Positions 14,643 to 22,825 of a stretch of 37,498 nt of DNA are shown here, in pieces. The notes below the pieces were generated by a model that worked only from the letters and a program-made list of their open reading frames with translations, searched no databases and was not told where the DNA came from. Source of the DNA: Lentisphaeria bacterium (lineage in GTDB: Bacteria > Verrucomicrobiota > Lentisphaeria > Victivallales > UBA1829); assembly GCA_017455665.1 (NCBI GenBank), contig JAFSZN010000123.1, forward strand, positions 1-37,498, given 5' to 3'. The position numbers and the translations under genes were made by a program. The stretch's first letter is position 1, and every line of letters starts with the position of its first letter.

Positions 14643-16307
14643 ATGAACAACTTCAAGACCCTTATTGCGATACTCGCGGCGGCGGCCGTCCCCGCGTTCG
14701 CTGAAGATATCGACCTCATCCCGCATCCGATCCCCGGCAGCGTCAAGGCCGACGCGAACATCCCGAGCGCCGGGTACGGCAGCACCACGGTCCAGACGCA
14801 GCTGCGCGTGGACGTGAAGGAATCCGAACAGGCGATCCGGTTCGTCCGGTCCAACACCGACCCGTTCGTCATCACGAAGCTCTACACGCTGAAGCACGCC
14901 GAGCCGTACGCGCTCCGCGGCTATCTGCTGAGCGTGGTGCAGGGCACGAAAGTCGGCGGCAACCCGGTCCAGGTCGACGCGGTGGAGTTCAACGACGGGC
15001 GCGGCGTCCTGCTGGTGTCCGCCGAGGACTACCGTTTCGAGAAGACCGGCAACGGCGAAAGCATCGACGAGATCATCGAACGCCTGGACCAGCCTGGCAT
15101 CGGGTATTCCAGCGGCCGCCCGAAGTTCATCTACTTCCCGAAAGTGAACGCCGCGGCGAACCTGAAGGAAATGGTGCTGAACGTCGGCGCCGCCGCACGC
15201 GGCGATACGGTGTCGTTCACCGGCGGCACGGACGCGCTTACGGTGGACGGCGGCCTGAACGCGCTGTTCATCGCCGCTCCGAACTGGAGTCTCGCCAGCA
15301 TCCGGGAACAGCTGGAGCAGTATGACCGTCCGATGCCCGAAATCCGCCTCGAATACCAGCTGATCGAACTCAGCACGGAAAACGACGACAGGCTCGGCGT
15401 GGACTTCCAGAGCTGGAAGAACAATGACGGCGTGGACTTCTTCTCCGCCGGCGGGCGCTACCGTAACAACTGGGCAAGCACGTTCGCGGGCGGCATCGAC
15501 GGCTCCCACTCCAGCCGCACCGACTTCTTCAACTTCAATCCGAAGTGGAACTCGGAATACTTCGATTTCCTGACCTCCACCGGACGCGCAAAGGTCGTGA
15601 CGCAGGGCGTGATCGTGGCGAAGAACCGCCGCCAGTCGACCGTCTCGGTCGGGACCGGGCTCTTCTACGAGAAGCAGACGCCCATCAAGGACACCACGCT
15701 CAACGACAAGATCCCCGGCGCGCACGAGAAACTGCCCGGCGAGGCGAATCTCGCCGTTCACCACGGCAACACCCAGACCACGGAGGCCGCCAACGGTTTC
15801 CGGTTCGATCTGGACGTGACCCCCGTCGTCACCGGGAAAGCCTCCATCCTGCCGATCAAAGTCTCCGGCACGAGCCTGCTCGGCTGGAACAGCGACGGCA
15901 CCCCGCGCCTGAACAAGTCGGCGTTCGAGACCGAAATCCAGGTCGGAAACGAGGGAAAGGATTTCGTGATCGGCGGCATCAAGCGCACCAACGTGATCCG
16001 CAGCGTCTCCGGCATCCCGTTCCTGAAGGACATCCCGGTCCTCGGCTGGGCGTTCTCCTCCGAAACGGAGACGACGCGCACCTCCGAGCTCGTTCTGATC
16101 GCCCGCGCCGAGCTTTCCGGACCGTTCGACGCCGCGCCGGAAGCCGTCCGCAACGACATCTCCCAGGTCGTCGACAAGGTTTCGGCGGCCGCGGAAAGTC
16201 CGATCACCAACCTCGGATTCCAGCAGCTGCTTCTTGACAGCGACGACGAGTTCGAAGGCGACAAGGTCGACAAGGCGGAAAATGCCGAAAACACCGGAAA
16301 CGATTGA
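14643..16307 (+). CDS. Secretin-like outer-membrane protein, second of a pair
   Basis: The protein has 554 residues with a clear signal peptide (cleavage after AVPAFA). N-domain units appear at TKLYTLKHAEPYALRGYLLSVV and PKVNAAANLKEMVLNVGAAA. The signature GVDFQSWKNNDGVDFFSAGG matches the previous protein (consensus G-x-D-x-x-x-W-K-N-x-x-G-x-D-x-F-S-A-G). The secretin core is better preserved here: FVIGGIKR, then IPFLKDIPVLGWAFSS, close to the GspD family signature. A C-terminal acidic tail of about 50 residues (SDDEFEGDKVDKAENAEN) could be a pilotin or partner contact. It starts 21 bases after the upstream stop, with AAAGGA. The pair may form a mixed ring or two separate channels. Confidence 0.8.
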   Translation: MNNFKTLIAILAAAAVPAFAEDIDLIPHPIPGSVKADANIPSAGYGSTTVQTQLRVDVKESEQAIRFVRSNTDPFVITKLYTLKHAEPYALRGYLLSVVQGTKVGGNPVQVDAVEFNDGRGVLLVSAEDYRFEKTGNGESIDEIIERLDQPGIGYSSGRPKFIYFPKVNAAANLKEMVLNVGAAARGDTVSFTGGTDALTVDGGLNALFIAAPNWSLASIREQLEQYDRPMPEIRLEYQLIELSTENDDRLGVDFQSWKNNDGVDFFSAGGRYRNNWASTFAGGIDGSHSSRTDFFNFNPKWNSEYFDFLTSTGRAKVVTQGVIVAKNRRQSTVSVGTGLFYEKQTPIKDTTLNDKIPGAHEKLPGEANLAVHHGNTQTTEAANGFRFDLDVTPVVTGKASILPIKVSGTSLLGWNSDGTPRLNKSAFETEIQVGNEGKDFVIGGIKRTNVIRSVSGIPFLKDIPVLGWAFSSETETTRTSELVLIARAELSGPFDAAPEAVRNDISQVVDKVSAAAESPITNLGFQQLLLDSDDEFEGDKVDKAENAENTGND

Positions 16308-16346
16308 TTTTCCACGCTCAAAACAGCAAAGAAAGGAACCCGAATT

Positions 16347-17366
16347 ATGACCGTCAAACACCTTCTCTTTTCCATACTCGCCGCCGGATGCGCCATTGCG
16401 TCCGGCGCGGATAAAGTCCGCGTGGGCTACCTCGCCGAACCCGCGCACGGCCTGCACTTCATCGCGAAGGAAAAAGGCTTCTTCGCCGAGGAAGGCATCG
16501 ACGCGAGCATGTTCCAGTTCGCCACGACCGCCGAGGGCTGCTCCGCCGTGAAGGCGAAGAAACTCGACGTCGGCACGTTCGGCACCGCCGCTCCGCTGCT
16601 CTTCATCGCGCAGGGGACCGACTTCACGATTTTCGGCGGCATGATGATCGGCGGACAGGCGATCATCGTCAAGCCGGAGAACGCCGACAAGTTCAAGGAC
16701 CTTTCCAATTTCAAGGGAAAGAAGGTCGGACTCGGCAAGCTCTCCACCGGCGACGTCATCTTCCGCGGCGCCCTGAAGAAAGCGGGCATCGACCCGTACA
16801 AGGACCTGCAGATCGTCGAGTTCGGCGGGCAGAGCGCCGTGGTGGAAGCCGTCCGCAAGGGCGCGGTCGACGCCGGCATCGTCTTCAGTCCGCATTTCTC
16901 CCTCGCAAACCAGAAATACGGCCTGGTCGTCTCCAACTACATCGCGGACTTCCAGCCGGGCTACACCTGCTGCCGCCTGATCGCCAACACGCCCGACGTG
17001 AAGCAGAAACGCGACGTCTACCGCCGTTACCTCATCGCCGAGATCCGCGCGTACAAGTTCTATCGTGAAAACCCGGAGGAGACCGTGAAGATCTTCGCGA
17101 AGGCGCTGAAGCTGGACGAGGACCTGATCAAGGCGGACACCTACACGAACAAGACCTTCGAGTCCAACCCCGACCCGCTGAAGAAGGGCACGCTCGATTT
17201 CTGGAACACGATGAAGGAGATCGACTACCTCCCGAAGACGGACGAGGACATCAACAAGCATATCGACACGACCATCTACCGCGAAGCGCTCGACGAAGTT
17301 CTGAAACGCTATCCGGACGACCCCATCTTCAAAGAAATGGACGCCTTCTTCAAGGCGAACAACTGA
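16347..17366 (+). CDS. NitT/TauT-type ABC transporter substrate-binding protein 1
   Basis: The protein has 339 residues. The signal sequence is followed either by a lipobox-like LAAGC (C15) or by cleavage near ASGA-D, so lipid attachment is uncertain. The fold is NMT1/SsuA-like: VRVGYLAEPAHGLHFIAKEKGFFAEEGID, then LDVGTFGTAAPLLFIAQG, LSNFKGKKVGL and GDVIFRGALKKAGIDPYKDLQIVEF. A CCR triplet (YTCCRLIANTP) recurs in the second binding protein. Family members bind sulfonates, nitrate, cyanate, aromatic acids or thiamine pyrimidines, and the ligand cannot be read from sequence. It lies between the secretins and its permease in one operon. Confidence 0.9.
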   Translation: MTVKHLLFSILAAGCAIASGADKVRVGYLAEPAHGLHFIAKEKGFFAEEGIDASMFQFATTAEGCSAVKAKKLDVGTFGTAAPLLFIAQGTDFTIFGGMMIGGQAIIVKPENADKFKDLSNFKGKKVGLGKLSTGDVIFRGALKKAGIDPYKDLQIVEFGGQSAVVEAVRKGAVDAGIVFSPHFSLANQKYGLVVSNYIADFQPGYTCCRLIANTPDVKQKRDVYRRYLIAEIRAYKFYRENPEETVKIFAKALKLDEDLIKADTYTNKTFESNPDPLKKGTLDFWNTMKEIDYLPKTDEDINKHIDTTIYREALDEVLKRYPDDPIFKEMDAFFKANN

Positions 17367-17421
17367 GGGACGAACTTTCAGCATCAACACGCTTCCCCGT
17401 TCGAATTCCGCAGGCGGAACC

Positions 17422-18312
17422 TTGAAAACATTGCTCGCAATCACGATCCTGCTCCTCGAAGCCGCGGCTCTGTACCGGCATGACTGGTACGCCGCCGCGG
17501 CCGGGGCGCTGATCCCCGCCGCCGGGCTCGTCCGGCTCCTGTTCGTCTGGAGCAAGGAACGGCGCACCGCCATCCTGGACGTGACGGCCGTTCTGACGGT
17601 CTTCCTGCTCGTCTGGCAGGCGGCGGCATCCAACTTCCGTCTCCTCGACCCGGTGCTCTTCCCGACGCCGAACGAGGTCATTCGGCTCTTCTTCAGCGAG
17701 CTGAAGGAGATGGTGAGCGGCATGTTTTCCTCGCTCTACCTGCTCGGCACGGCGTATGCGCTGGCGCTCGCAACCGCCATCCCCGGCGGACTGCTGGTCG
17801 GCGGCTCCGAACGCCTCCGCAACGCGTTCGAGCCGTTCAGCAAGGTGCTGAGCGCGATCCCCCCGATCGTCTACATCCCGTACGCGATCGCCCTGCTCCC
17901 GAGCTTCAGCGCGGCGTCCGTCTTCATCATCTGGTCCGGCGCGTTCTGGCCGGTCTTCGTCAGCACGATCTCCGGCGTGGTGAACATCCCGGAGACGATG
18001 CTGGATTCCGCCCGGATGCTCCACCTGAAACGCCGCACGTTCGTGTTCCGCGTGCTTCTGCCGGGAGCAATGCCGTCGATCCTGACCGGGGCGTCGCTGG
18101 GGCTGATCTTCAGCTTCCTGCTCCTGACCGCCGCCGAGCTCATCGGCGCGACCGAAGGGCTCGGCTGGTACGTCAAGAACTTCTCGGATTTCGCCGACTA
18201 CGGCAAGGTGATCGTCGGGATCATCTTCATCGGGCTCGTCATCACCGCGATCACGGCGGTCTTCAAGCGGATCGAACGCTATCTGCTGCGCTACAAGGAG
18301 GCCGGACAATGA
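17422..18312 (+). CDS. ABC transporter permease 1 (NitT/TauT type)
   Basis: The protein has 296 residues. The start is a TTG at 17422, the only usable codon after the in-frame stop at 17365, with GGCGGA upstream. The N-terminus has an extra pair of hydrophobic segments (about 1-20 and 25-45) not present in permease 2. The core has about five or six helices with the BPD_transp_1 arrangement: SSLYLLGTAYALALATAIPGG, PPIVYIPYAIALLPSF, and the EAA-like loop SARMLHLKRRTFVFRVLLPGAMPSI. It overlaps the ATPase gene by 4 bases (ATGA). It works in the inner membrane with the neighbouring binding protein and ATPase. Confidence 0.9.
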   Translation: MKTLLAITILLLEAAALYRHDWYAAAAGALIPAAGLVRLLFVWSKERRTAILDVTAVLTVFLLVWQAAASNFRLLDPVLFPTPNEVIRLFFSELKEMVSGMFSSLYLLGTAYALALATAIPGGLLVGGSERLRNAFEPFSKVLSAIPPIVYIPYAIALLPSFSAASVFIIWSGAFWPVFVSTISGVVNIPETMLDSARMLHLKRRTFVFRVLLPGAMPSILTGASLGLIFSFLLLTAAELIGATEGLGWYVKNFSDFADYGKVIVGIIFIGLVITAITAVFKRIERYLLRYKEAGQ

Positions 18313-19112
18313 TCGAATGCAGAAATCTGACCGTAGCGTTTCAGAACAGGACCATCCTGGACCGGATCAGCCTCAATGTGTCCGACGGCGCGTTCCTCTG
18401 CCTGCTCGGACAGTCCGGCTGCGGCAAGTCCACGCTCCTGCGGTCGTTCGCCGGGCTGCTGAAGCCGACCTCCGGGGAAGTCCTCGTGAACGGCAGGGCG
18501 GTCGACGGACCGGAAGCGGCGTGCTCCGTGGTGTTTCAGGACTACTCGCTTTTCCCGTGGATGACCACGGGGAAGAACCTGATGCTCGCGCTCTCGACGG
18601 CGTACCAGGAGAAAAGCAGGGCGGAGATCCGCAACCTCGCGGAATCCTACCTGGAAATGGTCGGGCTGGGCGGCGTGTTCAACCAGTATCCGGCGGCCCT
18701 CTCCGGCGGCATGCGCCAGCGCGCCGCCATCGCACGCGCCATCGCCACGCCGAGCAAGGTCCTGCTCATGGACGAACCGTTCGGCGCGCTCGACCCCGTG
18801 AACCGGGCGATGCTTCAGGACCTGGTCCGCGAGCTTCACCGGGATTCGCGCGGCGCGAGGACCGTGGTGTTCGTCACGCATGACGTCGACGAGGCGCTTT
18901 ACCTCGGCACGGAGATCGCCGTGCTCGGCAGCTCGCCCGGACGCGTGATCGCGCTGGAGCAGAACCCCGTTTCCCGGCAGATCCCCAGGGAAAAACTCTT
19001 CGAAAACGAATCCGTCATCTCGCTTCAGCGGAGGATCATGGAGATCTACCGCTCCGACATGAACGAAAAACTGAACTTGAGACAAACGTTCCACTCCGGG
19101 AACGGCATTTGA
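18309..19112 (+). CDS. ABC transporter ATP-binding protein 1 (NitT/TauT type)
   Basis: The protein has 267 residues. Walker A is GQSGCGKST (34-42), the Q-loop is VVFQDYSLFPW, the signature is LSGGMRQR, Walker B is VLLMDEPFGALD, and the switch His is in FVTHDVDEA. All catalytic elements are intact. The C-terminal 40 residues extend past the usual nucleotide-binding core. The ATG overlaps the permease stop, so translation is coupled. It powers the importer of binding protein 1 and permease 1. Confidence 0.95.
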   Translation: MIECRNLTVAFQNRTILDRISLNVSDGAFLCLLGQSGCGKSTLLRSFAGLLKPTSGEVLVNGRAVDGPEAACSVVFQDYSLFPWMTTGKNLMLALSTAYQEKSRAEIRNLAESYLEMVGLGGVFNQYPAALSGGMRQRAAIARAIATPSKVLLMDEPFGALDPVNRAMLQDLVRELHRDSRGARTVVFVTHDVDEALYLGTEIAVLGSSPGRVIALEQNPVSRQIPREKLFENESVISLQRRIMEIYRSDMNEKLNLRQTFHSGNGI

Positions 19113-19129
19113 CGAAAAGGAGAACCACC

Positions 19130-20173
19130 ATGAACAAGATCATTCAATTCACCGCGGGCACTGCCCTGGGCATTCTTTCCGTATTCCTGCTGAACGGCTG
19201 CGGCAAGGAGAACGGCGACGGCTACGCGCTGCGCGTCGGCTATCAGCAGGGCGGCAGCTCGACGCTCCCGATGATCGCGCTGGAGGAAAAGTTTTACGAC
19301 AAGACCGGCGTCAAAACCGATTTCGTGCTGTTCACAAACTCCAGCGACGGCCTGAACGCACTGAACGCGGGCAAACTGGACGTCGGCGTCTCCTTCGGCA
19401 CCGGCGGCCCGCTCACGTTCATCTCCAAGGGCTCCAAATTCGTCGTGATCGGCGGCAATCTCTCCGGCGGGCATCCGATCCTCGTGAAGCCGGAGATCGC
19501 GGACCAGATCAAGTCCATTGAGGACTTCAGAGGCAAGACGGTCGCCACGCCGCGCGTGTTCACCTCCGACGTGGTCTTCCGCGGCGCGCTTTCCAAGGCC
19601 GGGATCGACCCTCAGAAGGACCTCGAGATCATCGAGTTCAAACGCCCCGTCGACGTGCTGGAAGCCGTCAAGAGCGGAAAGGCGGACATCGGCGTCGGCG
19701 CGACGAACATCATCGGGCAGACCCGCCAGGCGGGGCTCGCGATCCCGCTGTGGAGCAACGACCTGTGGCCGAACCATCCGTGCTGCCGGATCGTCGCGAC
19801 CGAGGATGCCGTGAAGAACCACCGTCCCGAGCTGGTCAGATTCCTGAAGGCGGAACTGCTGGCGGAAAAGAAGTTCGCCGAGGACCCGGAATCGGGCGTC
19901 CGCGCGGACATCAACCAGCAGAAATTCAGCGAGAAGCTCGCCCGCGACCTGGTGCTGGAGCCGCATATCCAGCTCTCGGTCGACCCGAACCGCAAGGGCG
20001 TGGAGGAGATGTGGAAGCACATGACGGACATCAACTACGCCGAGGGCGAAATCGATTTCGACAAGGTGATCGACACCTCGCTCTACCTCGAAGCGCTTCG
20101 GGAACTGAGCAAAGAATCGCCCGATCCCTTCTGGGATAAACTCGAAGAACGTTTCAAGGAACAGAACCAGTGA
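19130..20173 (+). CDS. NitT/TauT-type ABC transporter substrate-binding lipoprotein 2
   Basis: The protein has 347 residues from the ATG at 19130 (AAAAGGAG upstream). The signal ends in a good lipobox, LLNGC with C24 as the lipidated residue. The fold matches binding protein 1: VGYQQGGSSTLPMIALEEKFY, LDVGVSFGTGGPLTFISKG, IEDFRGKTVATPR and VVFRGALSKAGIDPQKDLEIIEF. The CCR triplet is again present (NHPCCRIVATEDA). Pairwise the two look like ancient paralogues with different pocket residues, so the ligands may be related but not identical. It shares a GTGA overlap with ATPase 2. Confidence 0.92.
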   Translation: MNKIIQFTAGTALGILSVFLLNGCGKENGDGYALRVGYQQGGSSTLPMIALEEKFYDKTGVKTDFVLFTNSSDGLNALNAGKLDVGVSFGTGGPLTFISKGSKFVVIGGNLSGGHPILVKPEIADQIKSIEDFRGKTVATPRVFTSDVVFRGALSKAGIDPQKDLEIIEFKRPVDVLEAVKSGKADIGVGATNIIGQTRQAGLAIPLWSNDLWPNHPCCRIVATEDAVKNHRPELVRFLKAELLAEKKFAEDPESGVRADINQQKFSEKLARDLVLEPHIQLSVDPNRKGVEEMWKHMTDINYAEGEIDFDKVIDTSLYLEALRELSKESPDPFWDKLEERFKEQNQ

Positions 20174-20991
20174 ACGACACGCCTCTGATCCAGCTGCACA
20201 ATCTGGGGTTCTCCTACGCCGGGGAGCAGACCCTTCACGGCATCGACCTGACGGTCAATGAAAGCGAGTTCGTCGCGGTCATCGGACCGTCCGGCTGCGG
20301 AAAAAGCACGCTGCTGCGCCTCGCGAGCGGACTGCTCATGCCGAGCACGGGCGAGGTGCTGGTCGGCGGCAAGCCGGTGACCGGCCCCGGCCTCGACCGC
20401 GCCATGGTGTTTCAGGACTACAGCCTGTTCCCGTGGAGCAACGTCACCGACAACATCGTGCTGGCGCTGGAGCAGACCCACCCCGCGCTCTCCAAGGCGG
20501 AACGCCGCCAGATCGCGGAAGAATACCTCGCCATGGTCGGCCTCGCCGGAAGCGAAAAGAAGCTCCCCGGCGAACTCTCCGGCGGCATGCGGCAGCGCGC
20601 CGCTATCGCACGCGCCCTCGCCATGAACTCGCCGATCCTGCTCATGGACGAACCGTTCGGCGCGCTCGACGCCATCACCCGGGCGCGCCAGCAGGACATG
20701 CTGCTGGATATCTGGCAGAGCGGAGGTTCCCTCAAAAAGACGGTGCTCTTCGTGACGCACGACGTCGACGAGGCGCTGATCCTCGCCGGACGCGTGATCG
20801 TCCTCGGCGTCCGCCCCGGGCACATCGCGGCGGACATCGCCGTGGACCTGCCGAGGCCGCGTTCGAGGGAGAAATCCGTGAATAGCGACCGGTTCCGCGC
20901 GCTGCGGAACCGTCTGCTGCATGAACTCGACCTGGCGGTGACCCGCCAGCTGGAAGCCGCATCGGAAGTCCGGGAAGGAAGCGGAATATGA
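20170..20991 (+). CDS. ABC transporter ATP-binding protein 2 (NitT/TauT type)
   Basis: The protein has 273 residues with a GTG start overlapping the binding-protein stop. Walker A is GPSGCGKST, the Q-loop MVFQDYSLFPW, the signature LSGGMRQR, Walker B ILLMDEPFGALD and the switch FVTHDVDEAL. It is intact and close to ATPase 1. Gene order here is binding protein, ATPase, permease, whereas the first set is binding protein, permease, ATPase, so the second set is not a simple recent tandem copy. It overlaps the permease gene by 4 bases (ATGA). Confidence 0.95.
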   Translation: MNDTPLIQLHNLGFSYAGEQTLHGIDLTVNESEFVAVIGPSGCGKSTLLRLASGLLMPSTGEVLVGGKPVTGPGLDRAMVFQDYSLFPWSNVTDNIVLALEQTHPALSKAERRQIAEEYLAMVGLAGSEKKLPGELSGGMRQRAAIARALAMNSPILLMDEPFGALDAITRARQQDMLLDIWQSGGSLKKTVLFVTHDVDEALILAGRVIVLGVRPGHIAADIAVDLPRPRSREKSVNSDRFRALRNRLLHELDLAVTRQLEAASEVREGSGI

Positions 20992-21779
20992 CTCAGGAGA
21001 CCATCAAAACGAAACAGGACAAACGGGACCGCAGGATCGCGGCGATCGGCACGGCGGCGGTGTTCGTCGGGCTCGTCGCAATGTACGCGCTGCTGACCGA
21101 CGTGACGAAAGCGCTCGATCCGGTGCTGTTCCCCGGCTGGGGCGTGATCCTGCCCGAGCTCGGAAGATCGTCCGGCGAGCTGTTCAAGGGGCTGTACTAC
21201 TCCATGCGCCTTCTGCTGCCGTCGCTCGCCGCCGCGATCCTCGCGGGCATCTCTGTCGGGCTTCTCGTCGGGATGCACCCGAAAGCCAAGCTCGTCCTGA
21301 TGCCGCTTTTCCGCGCGCTGAACCCATTCCCGCCAACCATGCTGATCCCGTACGCGATCGCGGTCCTGCCGTCCTTCTGGCTGTCCTCCGCGGCGATCAT
21401 CTTCATCGGCGTCTTCTGGCCGGTCCTGATGAGCACGCTCCACGGGATCGCGATGCTGGAGCCGCGCTGGATCGACAACGCCCGCTGCCTGCAGCTGACC
21501 GGACGCAAGCTGATCTTCCGGGTGATCCTGCCGGGCGCGATGCCGCAGATCTTCTCCGGGATCGGGTCCGGGCTGATCTTCAGCTTCATCCTGCTGACCG
21601 TCGCGGAGATGTTCGGCGCGAAGGCCGGACTCGGCTTTTTCGTCCAGTATTACGCCGACTTCGCGGAATACGGCAGGGTGCTGGGCGGCATTCTCTTCAT
21701 GTCCACGGTCGTCGTGCTGATCATGACCGTGTTCGACCGGATCCAACGGCGCGTCCTGCACTGGACGCAGAAACGATGA
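20988..21779 (+). CDS. ABC transporter permease 2 (NitT/TauT type)
   Basis: The protein has 263 residues with about six membrane helices and a charged N-terminus (MTQETIKTKQDKRDRR). Core motifs match permease 1: PPTMLIPYAIAVLPSFW, NARCLQLTGRKLIFRVILPGAMPQI and GLIFSFILLTVAEMFGAKAGLGFFV. It lacks the additional N-terminal hydrophobic pair of permease 1. It is the inner-membrane subunit of the second importer. Confidence 0.92.
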   Translation: MTQETIKTKQDKRDRRIAAIGTAAVFVGLVAMYALLTDVTKALDPVLFPGWGVILPELGRSSGELFKGLYYSMRLLLPSLAAAILAGISVGLLVGMHPKAKLVLMPLFRALNPFPPTMLIPYAIAVLPSFWLSSAAIIFIGVFWPVLMSTLHGIAMLEPRWIDNARCLQLTGRKLIFRVILPGAMPQIFSGIGSGLIFSFILLTVAEMFGAKAGLGFFVQYYADFAEYGRVLGGILFMSTVVVLIMTVFDRIQRRVLHWTQKR

Positions 21780-21787
21780 GGTAAGCT

Positions 21788-22798
21788 ATGGAAGGACAAT
21801 ACGATCTTGAACTGACGGAGCGCGTGAAACAATACGGCAGGGAGATCGGCGCGGCGCTGGTCGGCATCGCGGACGCGCGGATCCTGAACGAGGCGCTCGA
21901 ACAGGATTTCCGTCCGGAAGACTGCCTGCCGGGCTGCCGGTCCGTGGTCGTGCTCTCGCTGCACATCCCGGACGGCGCGCTGGAGATCATGCGGCGCGGG
22001 AAGATGAATTACAGTTACAACATGTTCGGGTACGCCTACCTGAACCGCGAGCTGGACTACCTGATCTACCGCATGACCATCTTCCTCGAAAACGAGGGCT
22101 ACGCCGCCATGCCGATCCCCGCCCGCGGAACGCAGTACGGCGCGCGCAAGCCGTATTTCGGCCCCCTCTCCTACCGCCACTGCGCGGTCGCGGCAGGGCT
22201 GGCGACGTTCGGACTGAACGGACTCGCGCTGACGCCGCAGTTCGGTTCGCGGCAGAGATTCGTCGGGATCCCGACCACCGCGCCGCTCAAGCCGGCGGAA
22301 AAGCTCATGGACCAATCGATCTGCGACCGCTGCATGGAGTGCATCCGCAACTGCCCGGCGCACGCGCTTTCGCTCAATCCGCCTCACATCTGCAAGCTCG
22401 GCGGCATGACCTACCGTTACGCCCGGTGTGATCAGGCGGCGTGCACGCACATGGCGCGCGGACTCAGCACAAAAGTCTGGGAAGGCGCGCTCTTCAACCC
22501 GAACGTGGACGTCCCGGTCGAGGAGAACCAGAGCAAGGCGGGGCATTACGACGACCTGTGGAACAAACGCGACGCGCGCATCCGGATCAGCGAGCACGCC
22601 GAGGCGACGTACGGGGCGACCCTGTGCGGACGCTGCATGGCGTTCTGCACCGCCGGGCACGACGCGATGAACCGCAGGATGCGCCCGGACCAGACCGCGT
22701 ACCAGAACGACGAGGTCCTGCACAAGGACGGGACCATCCGTGTAGCGGACCGCGTCGCAGCCCTGCGGAAACGCGCCGCTCAAAATGAACAGGAATAA
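21788..22798 (+). CDS. QueG-like double 4Fe-4S cluster protein
   Basis: The protein has 336 residues. The ATG at 21788 has GAGG seven bases upstream and lies 8 bases after permease 2. The N-terminal two thirds resemble the COG1600 epoxyqueuosine reductase group (GAALVGIADA; CRSVVVLSLHIP; HCAVAAGLATFGLNGLALTPQFG). A ferredoxin-type motif CDRCMECIRNCPAHAL follows. The second cluster is unusual, built from CDQAACTHMA and CGRCMAFCTAGHDAM. The cobalamin and queuosine signatures of true QueG are not evident, so a different reduction or electron-transfer role is likely. Its place behind two importers suggests it acts on the imported compound. It is cytoplasmic. Confidence 0.82.
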   Translation: MEGQYDLELTERVKQYGREIGAALVGIADARILNEALEQDFRPEDCLPGCRSVVVLSLHIPDGALEIMRRGKMNYSYNMFGYAYLNRELDYLIYRMTIFLENEGYAAMPIPARGTQYGARKPYFGPLSYRHCAVAAGLATFGLNGLALTPQFGSRQRFVGIPTTAPLKPAEKLMDQSICDRCMECIRNCPAHALSLNPPHICKLGGMTYRYARCDQAACTHMARGLSTKVWEGALFNPNVDVPVEENQSKAGHYDDLWNKRDARIRISEHAEATYGATLCGRCMAFCTAGHDAMNRRMRPDQTAYQNDEVLHKDGTIRVADRVAALRKRAAQNEQE

Positions 22799-22825
22799 CC
22801 CTTTTTCACATAGGAGACTTTGACC

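Noticed and set aside
13128..17723. A 1531-residue minus-strand open frame across the secretin genes
   Set aside because: It lies antisense to clear genes with signal peptides and family motifs. Long antisense frames are expected at this G+C content, and its translation is a repetitive Arg/Val/Asp/His-rich string without domains.
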